A stretch of DNA of 7,268 nt from Flavobacteriales bacterium (lineage in GTDB: Bacteria > Bacteroidota > Bacteroidia > Flavobacteriales > UA16). Location: contig JABISU010000089.1 of assembly GCA_018700255.1 (NCBI GenBank), positions 1 through 7,268 on the forward strand, in the 5' to 3' direction. The position numbers and the translations under genes are program-made. The notes under the pieces were generated by a model. That model did no database searches. It saw only the letters and a list, made by a program, of their open reading frames with translations, and was not told the origin of the DNA. Positions 1-7,229 of this stretch are shown here, one piece after another; within the stretch, counting starts at the first letter, position 1; every line of letters starts with the position of its first letter.

Positions 1-427
1 AATATTTAACCCCCTTCTCAACAGATGCTTCAACTACCTCACTCCTATCACCATCAATATGTAGAATGCAAGATTTGCAACCATTTGGTCCAGCAACTGA
101 AAAACAAACTGTTCCTACTGGAGTTAGTGCAGTCCCTCCTGAAGGGCCGGCTATTCCAGTAGTTGCAATCGCAAAATCAACATTGAGCACCTCTCGACAT
201 CCAATAGCCATAGACTCAGCAACTTCACGACTTACAACGCCATATCGTTCAATGGTTGAAGTGTCAACATTTAAAAGAGAACACTTCACATCGGTAGCAT
301 ATGCAACAATACCACCTCGAAAATAACGACTGGAGCCCGAAACGGAGCTAATCGCTTTCGCGATAGCTCCGCCAGTTAAACTCTCAGCTGTACCGAGAGT
401 AAAGTCACAGTCTGAGAAATCAGTCAA
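1..427 (-). CDS. pncC: Standalone CinA C-terminal domain protein (PncC-like nicotinamide-nucleotide amidase), 3' end cut by window edge
   Basis: My translation of the minus strand from 427 to the left edge gives 142 open codons with clear CinA C-terminal family motifs. Counting from a TTG at 427-425, these are TAESLTGG at residues 13-20, SGSSRYFRGGIVAYATDVK at 30-48, YGVVSREVAESMA at 62-74, TTGIAGPSGG at 89-98, PVGTV at 103-107 and GDR at 126-128. The family hydrolyses NMN to nicotinate mononucleotide in pyridine-nucleotide salvage; Ser16 and Lys48 sit at conserved positions. The N-terminal MoaB-like domain of full-length CinA is absent. So is most of the short helix that normally precedes TAES. 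An in-frame TAA at 442-440 leaves only TTG codons at 433 or 427 as starts; the first in-frame ATG is residue 73. A 427 start overlaps the upstream stop by 8 bases (TTGACTGA), which suggests coupled translation. An N-terminally eroded pseudogene is possible. The family call is firm; the start is not. Confidence 0.8.
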   Translation of the reverse strand, partial: MTDFSDCDFTLGTAESLTGGAIAKAISSVSGSSRYFRGGIVAYATDVKCSLLNVDTSTIERYGVVSREVAESMAIGCREVLNVDFAIATTGIAGPSGGTALTPVGTVCFSVAGPNGCKSCILHIDGDRSEVVEASVEKGVKY

Positions 428-2348
428 CTGCAAGTCTAATTACAGTGTGAGCCCCTGATTGAGAAATCTCTACGAGATAAACTCCAGATGCAAGGTCAGA
501 AATATTTACTTGCTCTACCATAGAAGTTGTAGTCCAAGAGTGTAAAATTCTACCATTTAAATCAATGATTTTTACATCATGAGCACCAGCTCTATCGATT
601 ACTAACTCAACGCTAATAGTTGCTGGGTTAGGATAAATAGCCACATCGCCCTCAGAGAATGGCTCAGCAATTCCCACGTAATCCTCAAACTCGATATCTG
701 CACAGTCTCCTAAATCTGCAACTGATACACGGAGGTGAACTATATCGTTCAAATCAACTGGATCCAAGTCCCCACGAACATGAAGCCCTGGCTCGAAATC
801 TCTTTGGTATATTATTTCAAGATTGTCAACTACATCAGGAGCTAAAGACCCGAAAACAGACTCATATCCGTCGAAGTCTAGATCCGGAGTTAAATCACAT
901 GCATCATCAGTATTCCAAGTCGCACCATTGTCCATAGAATTAACCACGTAAAGGTGGCGGTAGTTTTGAGAACCCGTAGTGTAATCCTCACGAATCGCAG
1001 AGTAAGTAACAAAAAGATTTCCATCTGCATCTGACCCCATGCTTGGAATTCCAGCGAGGTTTACGAAGTAGGCTGCAATGTCATCCTCTAAATCAAGAGT
1101 TCCGCTTTCATCAATATCATACGCGTATGCAATTGTTAAAGAGCTGTCAAGGCCATAACTCTGATTCCAATACTCTAATCCATTGGTTCCTGGGAAATAG
1201 CTGAAATTATCGTCAACAGTATCTGCGTCCATGTAAAACATGCCTCCAAAAACAACATGAACCAAACCGTTTTGGTCTACATGAACATCACCAGCTCCAT
1301 CTGAATTTAGATACTCTTGGAATATTCCGTCATCGTTGAAGTCCTCACCTTCATCCTCAGGAAGTCCCATATCAATAACGTAATTATCTACAGGAAAATC
1401 AATAACAGGAGTGTACTCCCAGCTATCTCCATTGTCTTCAGATATCATCACGAATGTATCCATTAGATCATTAAATACTGCAAAAGCAACAACTCCATCA
1501 CGTGCGTGAATAGCATATGTATCTCCACTAAAACCGACAAAATTCGTTGTGTCTAGAGCTGGGAAAGTTGACTGCTCCCAAGTAGCTCCCGCATCTAAAG
1601 AGCGATAGTACATAAGTGCTCCGTCTTGGCCTTGGAATTCTAATCCGCCGTTACCTATAGGTGTTGAAATACCTAATACGTGAATAGTGTTTCCATCCAC
1701 TCCGCTTGTAGCTGTTCGAGGCCAAAGAACTCCAAATGGACCATCCATTGGAATGCTCATCTCTGACCAAGCATCATTACTTCCCATAGCTCGAGAAGTA
1801 ATCAAAAAAGGAGTGTCTATTCCTGGGTGAGTAACGCTGTACTCTGTACCAGAAGCAGTATGACCTATAGAAGGCCAACCACATCGAACGCTCTCAATCC
1901 TCTCATACGGTTGTTCGTCCCAATTCTCACCATCGAAAAAGTTGTAACCTGTTCCGCGGTCAGGGAATGAGCCTGTCTCCAAACTCATAATCCATCCAGC
2001 ACTTATTGCATCGCCAGAGCCCACAAGTCTATCATCGATAGCTGCATTTGACTGAAGATCATACTGAGTGAGTCCTATTATTTGTCGCTGGACTACTAAA
2101 GCTCGAGTTTGAATATTCTCAAGTTGACCTATTTGTCCTTCTTCTGAGAAAGGCATTAAAGGAATCTCATTAAAGCCATCTACTGCAATCGTAGGCATAG
2201 GTTTTGCAATCCTTGCCTCAACAGGCACTTGAGGTACATCGCTTAAAGAAAAGGAAGGAGTTGAAGCGTCTTGCTGAGCAAATAAAGGAGCCTGTAAAGC
2301 AGCTACTAAAAATAGCATCGCTGAAGAAAAGAGTAAAGTTTGTTTCAT
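420..2348 (-). CDS. Secreted Asp-box (BNR-like) repeat protein with C-terminal T9SS type A sorting domain
   Basis: This 642-residue protein is exported and probably cell-surface bound or released. Residues 1-24 look like a Sec signal peptide: MKQ, a hydrophobic core, then a likely cut after the Ala of LFAQQ. The last 75 residues form a Por/T9SS type A sorting domain, with IYPNPA at 571-576, VKIIDLNGR at 592-600 and SGVYLVEI at 621-628. Between them are three Asp-box motifs (S-x-D-x-G-x-T/S-W) at 250-257, 303-310 and 471-478, typical of sialidase-like beta-propellers. An EF-hand-like acidic loop lies at 411-422 (DIDESGTLDLED), with another Asp-rich stretch near 336-341; both could bind calcium. 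The protein is strongly acidic, with few cysteines (156, 484, 549). I see no sialidase catalytic set, so no enzyme activity is assigned; binding or adhesion is possible. An 83-base gap separates it from psd, so it probably has its own promoter. The ATG at 2348 is chosen because the signal peptide begins there; no Shine-Dalgarno is visible. Confidence 0.9.
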   Translation of the reverse strand: MKQTLLFSSAMLFLVAALQAPLFAQQDASTPSFSLSDVPQVPVEARIAKPMPTIAVDGFNEIPLMPFSEEGQIGQLENIQTRALVVQRQIIGLTQYDLQSNAAIDDRLVGSGDAISAGWIMSLETGSFPDRGTGYNFFDGENWDEQPYERIESVRCGWPSIGHTASGTEYSVTHPGIDTPFLITSRAMGSNDAWSEMSIPMDGPFGVLWPRTATSGVDGNTIHVLGISTPIGNGGLEFQGQDGALMYYRSLDAGATWEQSTFPALDTTNFVGFSGDTYAIHARDGVVAFAVFNDLMDTFVMISEDNGDSWEYTPVIDFPVDNYVIDMGLPEDEGEDFNDDGIFQEYLNSDGAGDVHVDQNGLVHVVFGGMFYMDADTVDDNFSYFPGTNGLEYWNQSYGLDSSLTIAYAYDIDESGTLDLEDDIAAYFVNLAGIPSMGSDADGNLFVTYSAIREDYTTGSQNYRHLYVVNSMDNGATWNTDDACDLTPDLDFDGYESVFGSLAPDVVDNLEIIYQRDFEPGLHVRGDLDPVDLNDIVHLRVSVADLGDCADIEFEDYVGIAEPFSEGDVAIYPNPATISVELVIDRAGAHDVKIIDLNGRILHSWTTTSMVEQVNISDLASGVYLVEISQSGAHTVIRLAVD

Positions 2349-2378
2349 AAATAAATTGTTAATCTGAATTTAGAAGTC

Positions 2379-2386
2379 CAAACTAA
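2379..2386 (-). promoter_or_regulatory. Candidate -7 box for the T9SS cargo gene
   Basis: The 83 bases between psd and the cargo gene are very AT-rich. Read on the minus strand they contain TTAGTTTG at 2386-2379, one mismatch from the Bacteroidota -7 consensus TAnnTTTG. It is placed so that a transcript would begin about 24 bases before the ATG at 2348. I find no convincing TTG at the usual -33 spacing, so this is a weak candidate based on one motif and its position. Confidence 0.25.
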
Positions 2387-2431
2387 TCAATTATCACCTC
2401 TATACCATAATTTATAGCATAAAAATTATAT

Positions 2432-3091
2432 TTATAACCTTCTTAAGGTTGCAATAACTGTTTCACGCCCAGTCACCTTATCATCTAAATTTACATGAAT
2501 CTCGGCATCAAGGGGGAGATATAGATCAATTCTAGAACCGAATTTAATAAACCCGACTTCCTCTCCTTTTACTAAAATTTGTCCTGGCTTGATATAGTAG
2601 CGGATTCTGCGAGCTACAGCACCCGCAATTTGACGAAAAAGAACCTCACCACATTCGCCTTCTACTACCAAAGTCGTTCGTTCGTTTTCTATGCTACTCT
2701 TTGGATGCCAAGCCACAAGATATTTTCCAGTATGGTATTTAACGTACTTAACAAGTCCAGCAATAGGACTCCACTGACAATGAACATTCAATGGGCTCAT
2801 AAAAACACTCACTTGAATACGTTCATCCTTGAAGTATTCTGTCTCTTTCACCTTCTCAATTACTACAACTTTCCCATCACTTGGAGAGATCACGTCTCCG
2901 ACGCCTCCCGAGGGGATTCTATGAGGGATTCTAAAAAATTGAGCAAATAATATGAATGCGATCGAGGAGCAAGACCCTACAATCCACATAGCTATTTCCG
3001 GAACCTCGAGATAAAATAACACAGCTAAAATCAAAGCTGAAACAACAAGTACCAATCCCAATGGAATAAAACCTTCCCTATGTAATGTCAT
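2432..3091 (-). CDS. psd: Phosphatidylserine decarboxylase (short, archaeal-type family)
   Basis: This enzyme decarboxylates phosphatidylserine to phosphatidylethanolamine at the inner membrane and is made as a proenzyme that cleaves itself to form a pyruvoyl group. The 219 residues match the short Psd form. Two membrane segments lie at about 8-28 and 33-53. SPSDGKV at 69-75 carries conserved Asp72, MSPLNVH at 98-104 carries His104, and WHPKSSIENERT spans 128-139. GFIKFGSRIDLYLP at 180-193 contains the Gly185-Ser186 processing site, so Ser186 should become the pyruvoyl group of the small alpha chain. GS followed by R replaces the classic LGST motif and is usual for this short form. Its start codon overlaps the cdsA stop as ATGA, indicating translational coupling. 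It is the last gene of the overlapping cluster. The phosphatidylserine synthase that supplies its substrate is not in the window. Confidence 0.95.
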   Translation of the reverse strand: MTLHREGFIPLGLVLVVSALILAVLFYLEVPEIAMWIVGSCSSIAFILFAQFFRIPHRIPSGGVGDVISPSDGKVVVIEKVKETEYFKDERIQVSVFMSPLNVHCQWSPIAGLVKYVKYHTGKYLVAWHPKSSIENERTTLVVEGECGEVLFRQIAGAVARRIRYYIKPGQILVKGEEVGFIKFGSRIDLYLPLDAEIHVNLDDKVTGRETVIATLRRL

Positions 3092-3720
3092 AATATAAAT
3101 ACTCTTAGTAGTAATACTACAGGGGCCGCAATCAGAAGCCCATCAAACCTGTCTAAAACACCTCCATGCCCAGGCAACAAGTTACCGCTGTCTTTAACGC
3201 CAGCATGTCTTTTAAGTGCGCTTTGGACTAAATCACCAAGAGTAGAGAGTGTTCCAGTTAAAACTCCCAGCAAAGCACCTTCATTCCCCATCCAAAGCCA
3301 CCCCACGAATGCTGCTCCTACAGCTCCTATAAACGCTCCTTCCCAAGACTTGTTAGGTGATACTTTCGGAGCAAGTCCTCTTTTAATAAACTTCTTTCCG
3401 AACACCTTTCCTCCAATATATGCAAATGTGTCATTTGCCCAAATCCAGGTTAAAAACGCCACAACATCCCATCCTCTATAATACGGAATGAAACCCACCC
3501 AAGCATCAAAGGGTCGTCCCATCCCCCACAAAGACACTACAGCAATCGTGATTAGCAAATAACCAAGCGGAGATCCCTTTAAAATCTTGTATTCTTTTAA
3601 CCCTTGTGCTAAAACAACGGCCCATAAGATAGAAGCAGAGATTATATCAAAAGTCGTAGCGAAAACAACTATAGTAACGAATACTACCCCAGTAAAGCTG
3701 CGAGTGATTAATTCATTCAT
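3088..3720 (-). CDS. cdsA: Phosphatidate cytidylyltransferase (CDP-diacylglycerol synthase), compact form
   Basis: CdsA makes CDP-diacylglycerol from phosphatidate and CTP in the inner membrane, the branch point for phospholipids. The C-terminal half carries the family signature: WANDTFAYIGG at 94-104, PKVSPNKSWEG at 118-128, STLGDLVQSALKR at 159-171, then KDSGN at 176-180 and LPGHGGVLDRFDGL at 182-195. The metal- and CTP-binding acidic residues are therefore present. Hydrophobic segments lie near 8-23, 25-39, 50-66, 74-95, 127-147, 149-165 and 193-210. At 210 residues it is about 50-60 shorter than the usual 260-280. The start MNELITRSFTG aligns with normal family N termini, so the loss is internal, between about residues 45 and 85, where other members have extra membrane segments. 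No frameshift is apparent and the frame is fully open, so I infer a compact functional enzyme. ATGA overlaps join it to the DUF2007-like gene upstream and psd downstream. Confidence 0.93.
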   Translation of the reverse strand: MNELITRSFTGVVFVTIVVFATTFDIISASILWAVVLAQGLKEYKILKGSPLGYLLITIAVVSLWGMGRPFDAWVGFIPYYRGWDVVAFLTWIWANDTFAYIGGKVFGKKFIKRGLAPKVSPNKSWEGAFIGAVGAAFVGWLWMGNEGALLGVLTGTLSTLGDLVQSALKRHAGVKDSGNLLPGHGGVLDRFDGLLIAAPVVLLLRVFIL

Positions 3721-3923
3721 AACTGCAAGAGGGCTTTTGCCTTTTCCTCAAAATCTTCTGGCACTAAAAGTTGGACTTCCATGGAAGCAAAACCAACTCC
3801 AGAGTAACTACTATCTTGGCGATTCATGATTACACAAGGTATATCAGAATCAATAAGGACTTGCTTACGCATCTCTACGCCAGGGGCGAAAGAGTCAGAA
3901 AAAACAGCAACCCATCCGTTCAT
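3717..3923 (-). CDS. Small DUF2007-family protein (putative signal-transducing domain)
   Basis: This 68-residue soluble protein has the look of the DUF2007 family. A beta strand (WVAVFSDSF, 4-12) leads into a helix (PGVEMRKQVLIDSDI, 14-28). Then come the segment IPCVIMNRQDSSYSGVG at 28-44, a strand (VQLLVPEDF, 50-58) and a final helix EEKAKALLQL. The MN-x-DSSY segment and the VPE-x-x-x-x-KA ending are characteristic of Bacteroidota members. The family is annotated as 'putative signal transducing protein', but no ligand or partner is established to my knowledge, and I assign none. Its ATG shares one base with the ftsH stop (TAATG) and its stop overlaps the cdsA start (ATGA). It is therefore co-translated with both, which makes a role near the membrane protease or lipid synthesis plausible but unproven. 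Codon use resembles the neighbours, so the gene does not look recently inserted. Confidence 0.8.
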   Translation of the reverse strand: MNGWVAVFSDSFAPGVEMRKQVLIDSDIPCVIMNRQDSSYSGVGFASMEVQLLVPEDFEEKAKALLQL

Positions 3924-5947
3924 TATTCAGACTTAGGTTTCTTTCTAACCTTACGGACAGCTTTAGGGATTTCTTCTATCAACTTAACTCCAACCTCTTC
4001 TTCTTTAAAAGGTCTTGGCCCTAAAATTCTCTCAACGTCAACTTTAAAAATCACCTCATCTTTAAGAAGAGCTTCAGCGAGTTCAGTCAGTTTATTCTTA
4101 TTTGAATTTAGAATCTCTTGTGCCTTTGTATAAGCCTGTTCTATCACCTTACTCACTTCCTCGTCAATTATACGAGCTGTAGCTTCAGAATATGGTTTTG
4201 TAAAAGATTGTTCTCCTCTAGAGTCGTAATAACTGATATTACCAATCTTGGCATTCAGACCGTAAACTGTAACCATTGCCTGGGCTTGCTTCGTTACTTT
4301 CTCAAGATCACTTAAAGCTCCAGTGGAAATTTTATTGAACATTATTTTTTCAGCTGCACGTCCGCCCATTGCGGCACACATTTCATGAAAAATTTGGTCT
4401 GTTGTAGTAATCTGGCGCTCATGTGGTAGATACCAAGCAGCTCCGAGACTCTTACCCCTGGGAATTATACTCACCTTCATAAGTGGAGAAGCATATTTCA
4501 GTAACCAACTAACAATAGCATGACCTGCTTCGTGGAAGGCAATAGTCTTCTTCTCTGTATCAGAAATCACACGAGATCTCTTCTCTAATCCACCAACAAT
4601 CCTATCAACAGCTTCGTTGAAATCCGTATGACTCACAGCATTTTTTCTTTTCCTCGCAGCAAATAAAGCCGCCTCATTACACACGTTAGCAATATCAGCA
4701 CCACTAAATCCAGGAGTTTGCTTAGACAGAAGGTCTAAATCAATAGTCTTATCAGTTTTAATAGGTTTTAAATGAACTTTGAAAATAGCCTTGCGCTCAT
4801 TAATGTCCGGCATATCAACATAAATTTGTCTATCGAAACGCCCAGCTCTAAGAAGAGCTTTATCTAATACATCTGCTCTATTTGTAGCGGCTATGATAAT
4901 AACTCCACTGTTAGAACCAAACCCATCCATCTCAGTTAGTAACTGATTTAATGTGTTTTCTCTTTCGTCATTTGAGCTAAAGCTTGCATTTTTTCCACGA
5001 GCTCTACCTATTGCATCTATTTCATCAATGAAGATGATAGACGGAGCTTTTTCTTTAGCTTGCTTAAATAGGTCACGTACTCTTGAAGCACCAACACCTA
5101 CAAACATCTCAACAAAATCTGAACCACTTAAACTGAAAAAAGGAACCTTAGCCTCGCCAGCAACAGCCTTAGCTAATAATGTTTTTCCCGTTCCTGGAGG
5201 CCCTACAAGAAGTGCGCCTTTAGGGATTTTAGCTCCCAACTTAGTGTACTTTGAGGGTTTCATAAGGAAATCTACAATCTCTTCTAGCTCTTCTTTTGCC
5301 TCATCTACACCTGCTACATCTTTAAATGTAATATCAGTTTCCTTTCCCTTTTCATGAAGCTTCGCCTTAGACTTTCCTATGCTGAAAATCTGATTGCCAG
5401 CAGAACCTCCTCCACTCATTCGCTTCATTATAAACATCCAAACCACTATCATTATCACAAGGAAGAAAATCCATGAGAACATCTGTTGTCCCCATTCATT
5501 TACTGGCTCATACTTAGAATTTACGTTATTTAAATCCGTCAGCTGCTTGTAATCTTCTGTATAACTATCTCCTGGAGGCATTGAAAACCAAACATCCGGA
5601 CCAGCATACAACCCCATAATACCTTGAGAATCTTGATCCCTCGAACCTAATAAATCTTCTTTCGCAGATTCAGTTAAAAACACCTTGTACACATGACCAT
5701 CATGTATCACGTGATCTACATCTCCTGACTCTACATGAGATTTAAACTCAGAAAACTGAATCTCACTACCTCCACCATCTGAGTTGAGCATTATCATTCC
5801 AAGCAACAAAACACCCACAACAGCATAAATCCAATAAAAATTTACGTTTTTACCAGAATCTTTCTTAGGAATAGGCGACCTAGATGTCGGCCTCTTCTTA
5901 GCAGTTGACTTTTTACTAGTCGAAGGTTTTTTCTTATTCTCTCTCAT
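3923..5947 (-). CDS. ftsH: ATP-dependent zinc metalloprotease FtsH
   Basis: FtsH is a membrane-anchored AAA+ protease that forms hexamers and degrades misfolded membrane proteins and short-lived regulators. The 674 residues show the full architecture: a Lys/Ser-rich cytoplasmic tail (1-34), membrane segment 1 (about 35-54), a periplasmic domain (55-153) and membrane segment 2 (156-174). The AAA domain has Walker A GPPGTGKT at 249-256, pore loop MFVG at 281-284, Walker B IIFIDEID at 304-311, and the second region of homology [20 protein letters not shown] at 354-373 with its arginines. The peptidase zinc site is HEAGH at 472-476, with Asp547 in [10 protein letters not shown] as the expected third ligand. 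The C terminus ends in a Lys-rich tail after LGPRPF. All catalytic residues are present, so it should be active. It overlaps rsfS by ATGA and the DUF2007-like gene by TAATG. The ATG at 5947 fits the membrane topology. Confidence 0.98.
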   Translation of the reverse strand: MRENKKKPSTSKKSTAKKRPTSRSPIPKKDSGKNVNFYWIYAVVGVLLLGMIMLNSDGGGSEIQFSEFKSHVESGDVDHVIHDGHVYKVFLTESAKEDLLGSRDQDSQGIMGLYAGPDVWFSMPPGDSYTEDYKQLTDLNNVNSKYEPVNEWGQQMFSWIFFLVIMIVVWMFIMKRMSGGGSAGNQIFSIGKSKAKLHEKGKETDITFKDVAGVDEAKEELEEIVDFLMKPSKYTKLGAKIPKGALLVGPPGTGKTLLAKAVAGEAKVPFFSLSGSDFVEMFVGVGASRVRDLFKQAKEKAPSIIFIDEIDAIGRARGKNASFSSNDERENTLNQLLTEMDGFGSNSGVIIIAATNRADVLDKALLRAGRFDRQIYVDMPDINERKAIFKVHLKPIKTDKTIDLDLLSKQTPGFSGADIANVCNEAALFAARKRKNAVSHTDFNEAVDRIVGGLEKRSRVISDTEKKTIAFHEAGHAIVSWLLKYASPLMKVSIIPRGKSLGAAWYLPHERQITTTDQIFHEMCAAMGGRAAEKIMFNKISTGALSDLEKVTKQAQAMVTVYGLNAKIGNISYYDSRGEQSFTKPYSEATARIIDEEVSKVIEQAYTKAQEILNSNKNKLTELAEALLKDEVIFKVDVERILGPRPFKEEEVGVKLIEEIPKAVRKVRKKPKSE

Positions 5948-6345
5948 ACTTCCGCATTGTTTATTAATTCTTCCTCGACATATTCATGTTTTGTAATATT
6001 CGCATCACCCCACAACTCCTCTAAAGCAAATCTACTCCTTGCGTCCTTGTGAAACACGTGAACTACAATATCAAAATAATCAACAATAGCCCAAACACCC
6101 GTTCTTAACCCCTGTACGCTAACTGGCTTTTCACCTAAAGCTTCAAAAACAACTTTTTCAACTGAAGCAGTTAATGCTTCCACTTGAGTGTGGCTATTCC
6201 CATGGGAAACTATAAAATAAGAGGCAATAGAATTCTGAATCTCACGTAAATCAATAATAGAGATTTCGTGACCTTTAACATCTTCGAGACCCTTAACAAC
6301 AGCATCTAGCAGAATATCAGAGTCGGTAACAGTCGATTTTTTCAT
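5944..6345 (-). CDS. rsfS: Ribosomal silencing factor RsfS
   Basis: RsfS (formerly DUF143, Iojap-like) binds ribosomal protein L14 (uL14) on the large subunit and blocks subunit joining, lowering translation when nutrients are short. Starting at the ATG at 6345 gives 133 residues, normal for the family. Conserved features are IIDLREIQNSIASYFIVSHG at 29-48, the HTQVEAL segment at 52-58, GLRTGVWAIVDYFDIVVHVF at 80-99 and the FALEELWGDA stretch at 106-115. The frame stays open upstream to another ATG at 6414, but those 23 extra residues show no family similarity and would overlap birA, so I chose 6345. It is the first gene of the overlapping cluster and its stop overlaps the ftsH start (ATGA). 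No Shine-Dalgarno is visible. The operon promoter must lie in the roughly 40-base divergent gap or inside the 5' part of birA. Confidence 0.93.
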   Translation of the reverse strand: MKKSTVTDSDILLDAVVKGLEDVKGHEISIIDLREIQNSIASYFIVSHGNSHTQVEALTASVEKVVFEALGEKPVSVQGLRTGVWAIVDYFDIVVHVFHKDARSRFALEELWGDANITKHEYVEEELINNAEV

Positions 6346-6352
6346 GCAAAAA

Positions 6353-6379
6353 TTTGAGGCTACGAAGTTACTACTTTTG
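6353..6379 (+). promoter_or_regulatory. Candidate promoter for birA
   Basis: TACTTTTG at 6372-6379 matches the Bacteroidota -7 consensus TAnnTTTG at all fixed positions. A TTTG lies at 6353-6356, but the 15-base spacer is shorter than the usual 17 or more, so the -33 part is doubtful. The expected transcription start falls at about 6385-6387, essentially on the birA ATG at 6386. If it is real, the transcript would have almost no 5' leader. Confidence 0.4.
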
Positions 6380-6385
6380 CAAGTG

Positions 6386-7216
6386 ATGACACCCGATATA
6401 GGAAACATTAGCAAAATAACAACTAACAGAGGAGTCTATCCGCTTCTCAGGCTCACAACTGTAAGTAGTACAAATGATTACGCTATTGAATTACTACGTG
6501 AACCTGACACTCCCTCTGAACTGATTATTGTTGCTGATCATCAAACAAAGGGTAAAGGTCAGATGGGACGAAGATGGCACACTTCCCCTGGTAACAGTCT
6601 AAACCTTAGCTATATAATAAAAAACATAACATATACACCTTCCATTTTCAATATGGCAATTGCCTTAGGCGTACTAGATGGAATAAGAGATTTTCCGTTT
6701 ATAGAGGGGATTAATAAGGCTGATTTTAATATAAAATGGCCAAACGATATCGTCTTAATTGAAGATTCAGGAGTTAGAAAAATTGCTGGCATCCTCATTG
6801 AAAATTCCTGGCGTGGAGAAACTCAGACTGCTTCAATTATCGGTGTCGGAGTTAATTTAGATACTCAATTTTCAAAAGAATCTGTTTCTGGTTTCAATTT
6901 AATGCCAGGTAATCTGAATGATTACCTCTGTGAAAATATTTCTGCTCTAAATTCAGAGCTCCCCATAATCAACTCTATTCAAAATAGAATCCACATGCTT
7001 TCATCTGAAAGGGGTGACGAAATAATCCTTGAGGATTTTAACAATAATCTCTTTGGGCGAAATACTGAACGCCTTTATACAATTGACAACAAGCCGTTCA
7101 AAGGAACTTTACTTGGGATAGAAAAAGATGGGCTAGGAGTGTTTTCTGGGGTCGATAGAGAAAACATAAAGGTACAGTCTTCAAATGTTGTTTGGTCTTT
7201 TATGGGGGGAGAGTAG
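6386..7216 (+). CDS. birA: Biotin--[acetyl-CoA-carboxylase] ligase, class I (no HTH domain)
   Basis: This cytoplasmic enzyme activates biotin with ATP and attaches it to the biotin carboxyl carrier protein of acetyl-CoA carboxylase. The ATG at 6386 gives 276 residues. Motifs, numbered from that start, are the substrate segment VSSTNDYA at 26-33, the biotinyl-adenylate loop KGKGQMGRRW at 55-64 (GRGRxG in many homologues), the central KWPNDIVL at 117-124 with conserved Lys117, KIAGILIE at 132-139 and IIGVGVNLD at 151-159. A small C-terminal domain ends near FSGVDRENIKVQSS. No N-terminal helix-turn-helix is present, so it should be a ligase only, not the biotin-operon repressor seen in E. coli. 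An upstream in-frame ATG at 6344 would add 14 residues without family similarity and its ATG would overlap the rsfS ATG on the other strand (CATG); it is less likely. It is divergent from rsfS. Confidence 0.94.
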   Translation: MTPDIGNISKITTNRGVYPLLRLTTVSSTNDYAIELLREPDTPSELIIVADHQTKGKGQMGRRWHTSPGNSLNLSYIIKNITYTPSIFNMAIALGVLDGIRDFPFIEGINKADFNIKWPNDIVLIEDSGVRKIAGILIENSWRGETQTASIIGVGVNLDTQFSKESVSGFNLMPGNLNDYLCENISALNSELPIINSIQNRIHMLSSERGDEIILEDFNNNLFGRNTERLYTIDNKPFKGTLLGIEKDGLGVFSGVDRENIKVQSSNVVWSFMGGE

Positions 7217-7229
7217 CTCGAAAAAACAA

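Larger units (their letters stand above)
2432..6345 (-). other. Five-gene overlapping operon rsfS-ftsH-DUF2007-cdsA-psd
   Basis: All four gene junctions overlap: rsfS/ftsH, DUF2007/cdsA and cdsA/psd by four bases (ATGA), and ftsH/DUF2007 by one base (TAATG). There is no room for internal terminators. With no visible Shine-Dalgarno sequences, re-initiation by the terminating ribosome is the likely way the downstream genes are translated, which would tie their protein ratios together. From general knowledge, the rsfS-ftsH-(one gene)-cdsA-psd order, with birA divergent, is a common arrangement in Flavobacteriia. The single transcript is inferred from spacing. Confidence 0.85.

Noticed and set aside
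66..326. Plus-strand open frame of 86 codons
   Set aside because: It lies opposite the CinA-domain gene, whose minus-strand frame has strong family motifs. The plus-strand product shows no recognisable motif.
2407..2429. Inverted repeat ATAATTT/AAATTAT with a 9-base loop just after the psd stop, a possible terminator
   Set aside because: The stem is seven A-T pairs only, in a region that is nearly all A and T, with no GC core and no clear following T-run. It would be a weak hairpin and is expected by chance in such DNA.
4953..5357. Plus-strand open frame of 134 codons, with similar ones at 2579-2950 and 3771-4133
   Set aside because: They are antisense to conserved coding sequence of ftsH, psd and the DUF2007/ftsH junction. 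Their translations look like reverse-strand shadows with no domain.
6358..6400. Minus-strand promoter for the rsfS operon (for example TAACTTCG, one mismatch from the -7 box)
   Set aside because: No TTG at suitable spacing accompanies it, and one-mismatch matches are common in AT-rich sequence. A promoter must exist nearby, but I cannot place it.
6346..6414. N-terminal extension of rsfS from the ATG at 6414
   Set aside because: The 23 extra residues do not resemble RsfS family members and would overlap the start of birA. The ATG at 6345 gives a typical length and N terminus.
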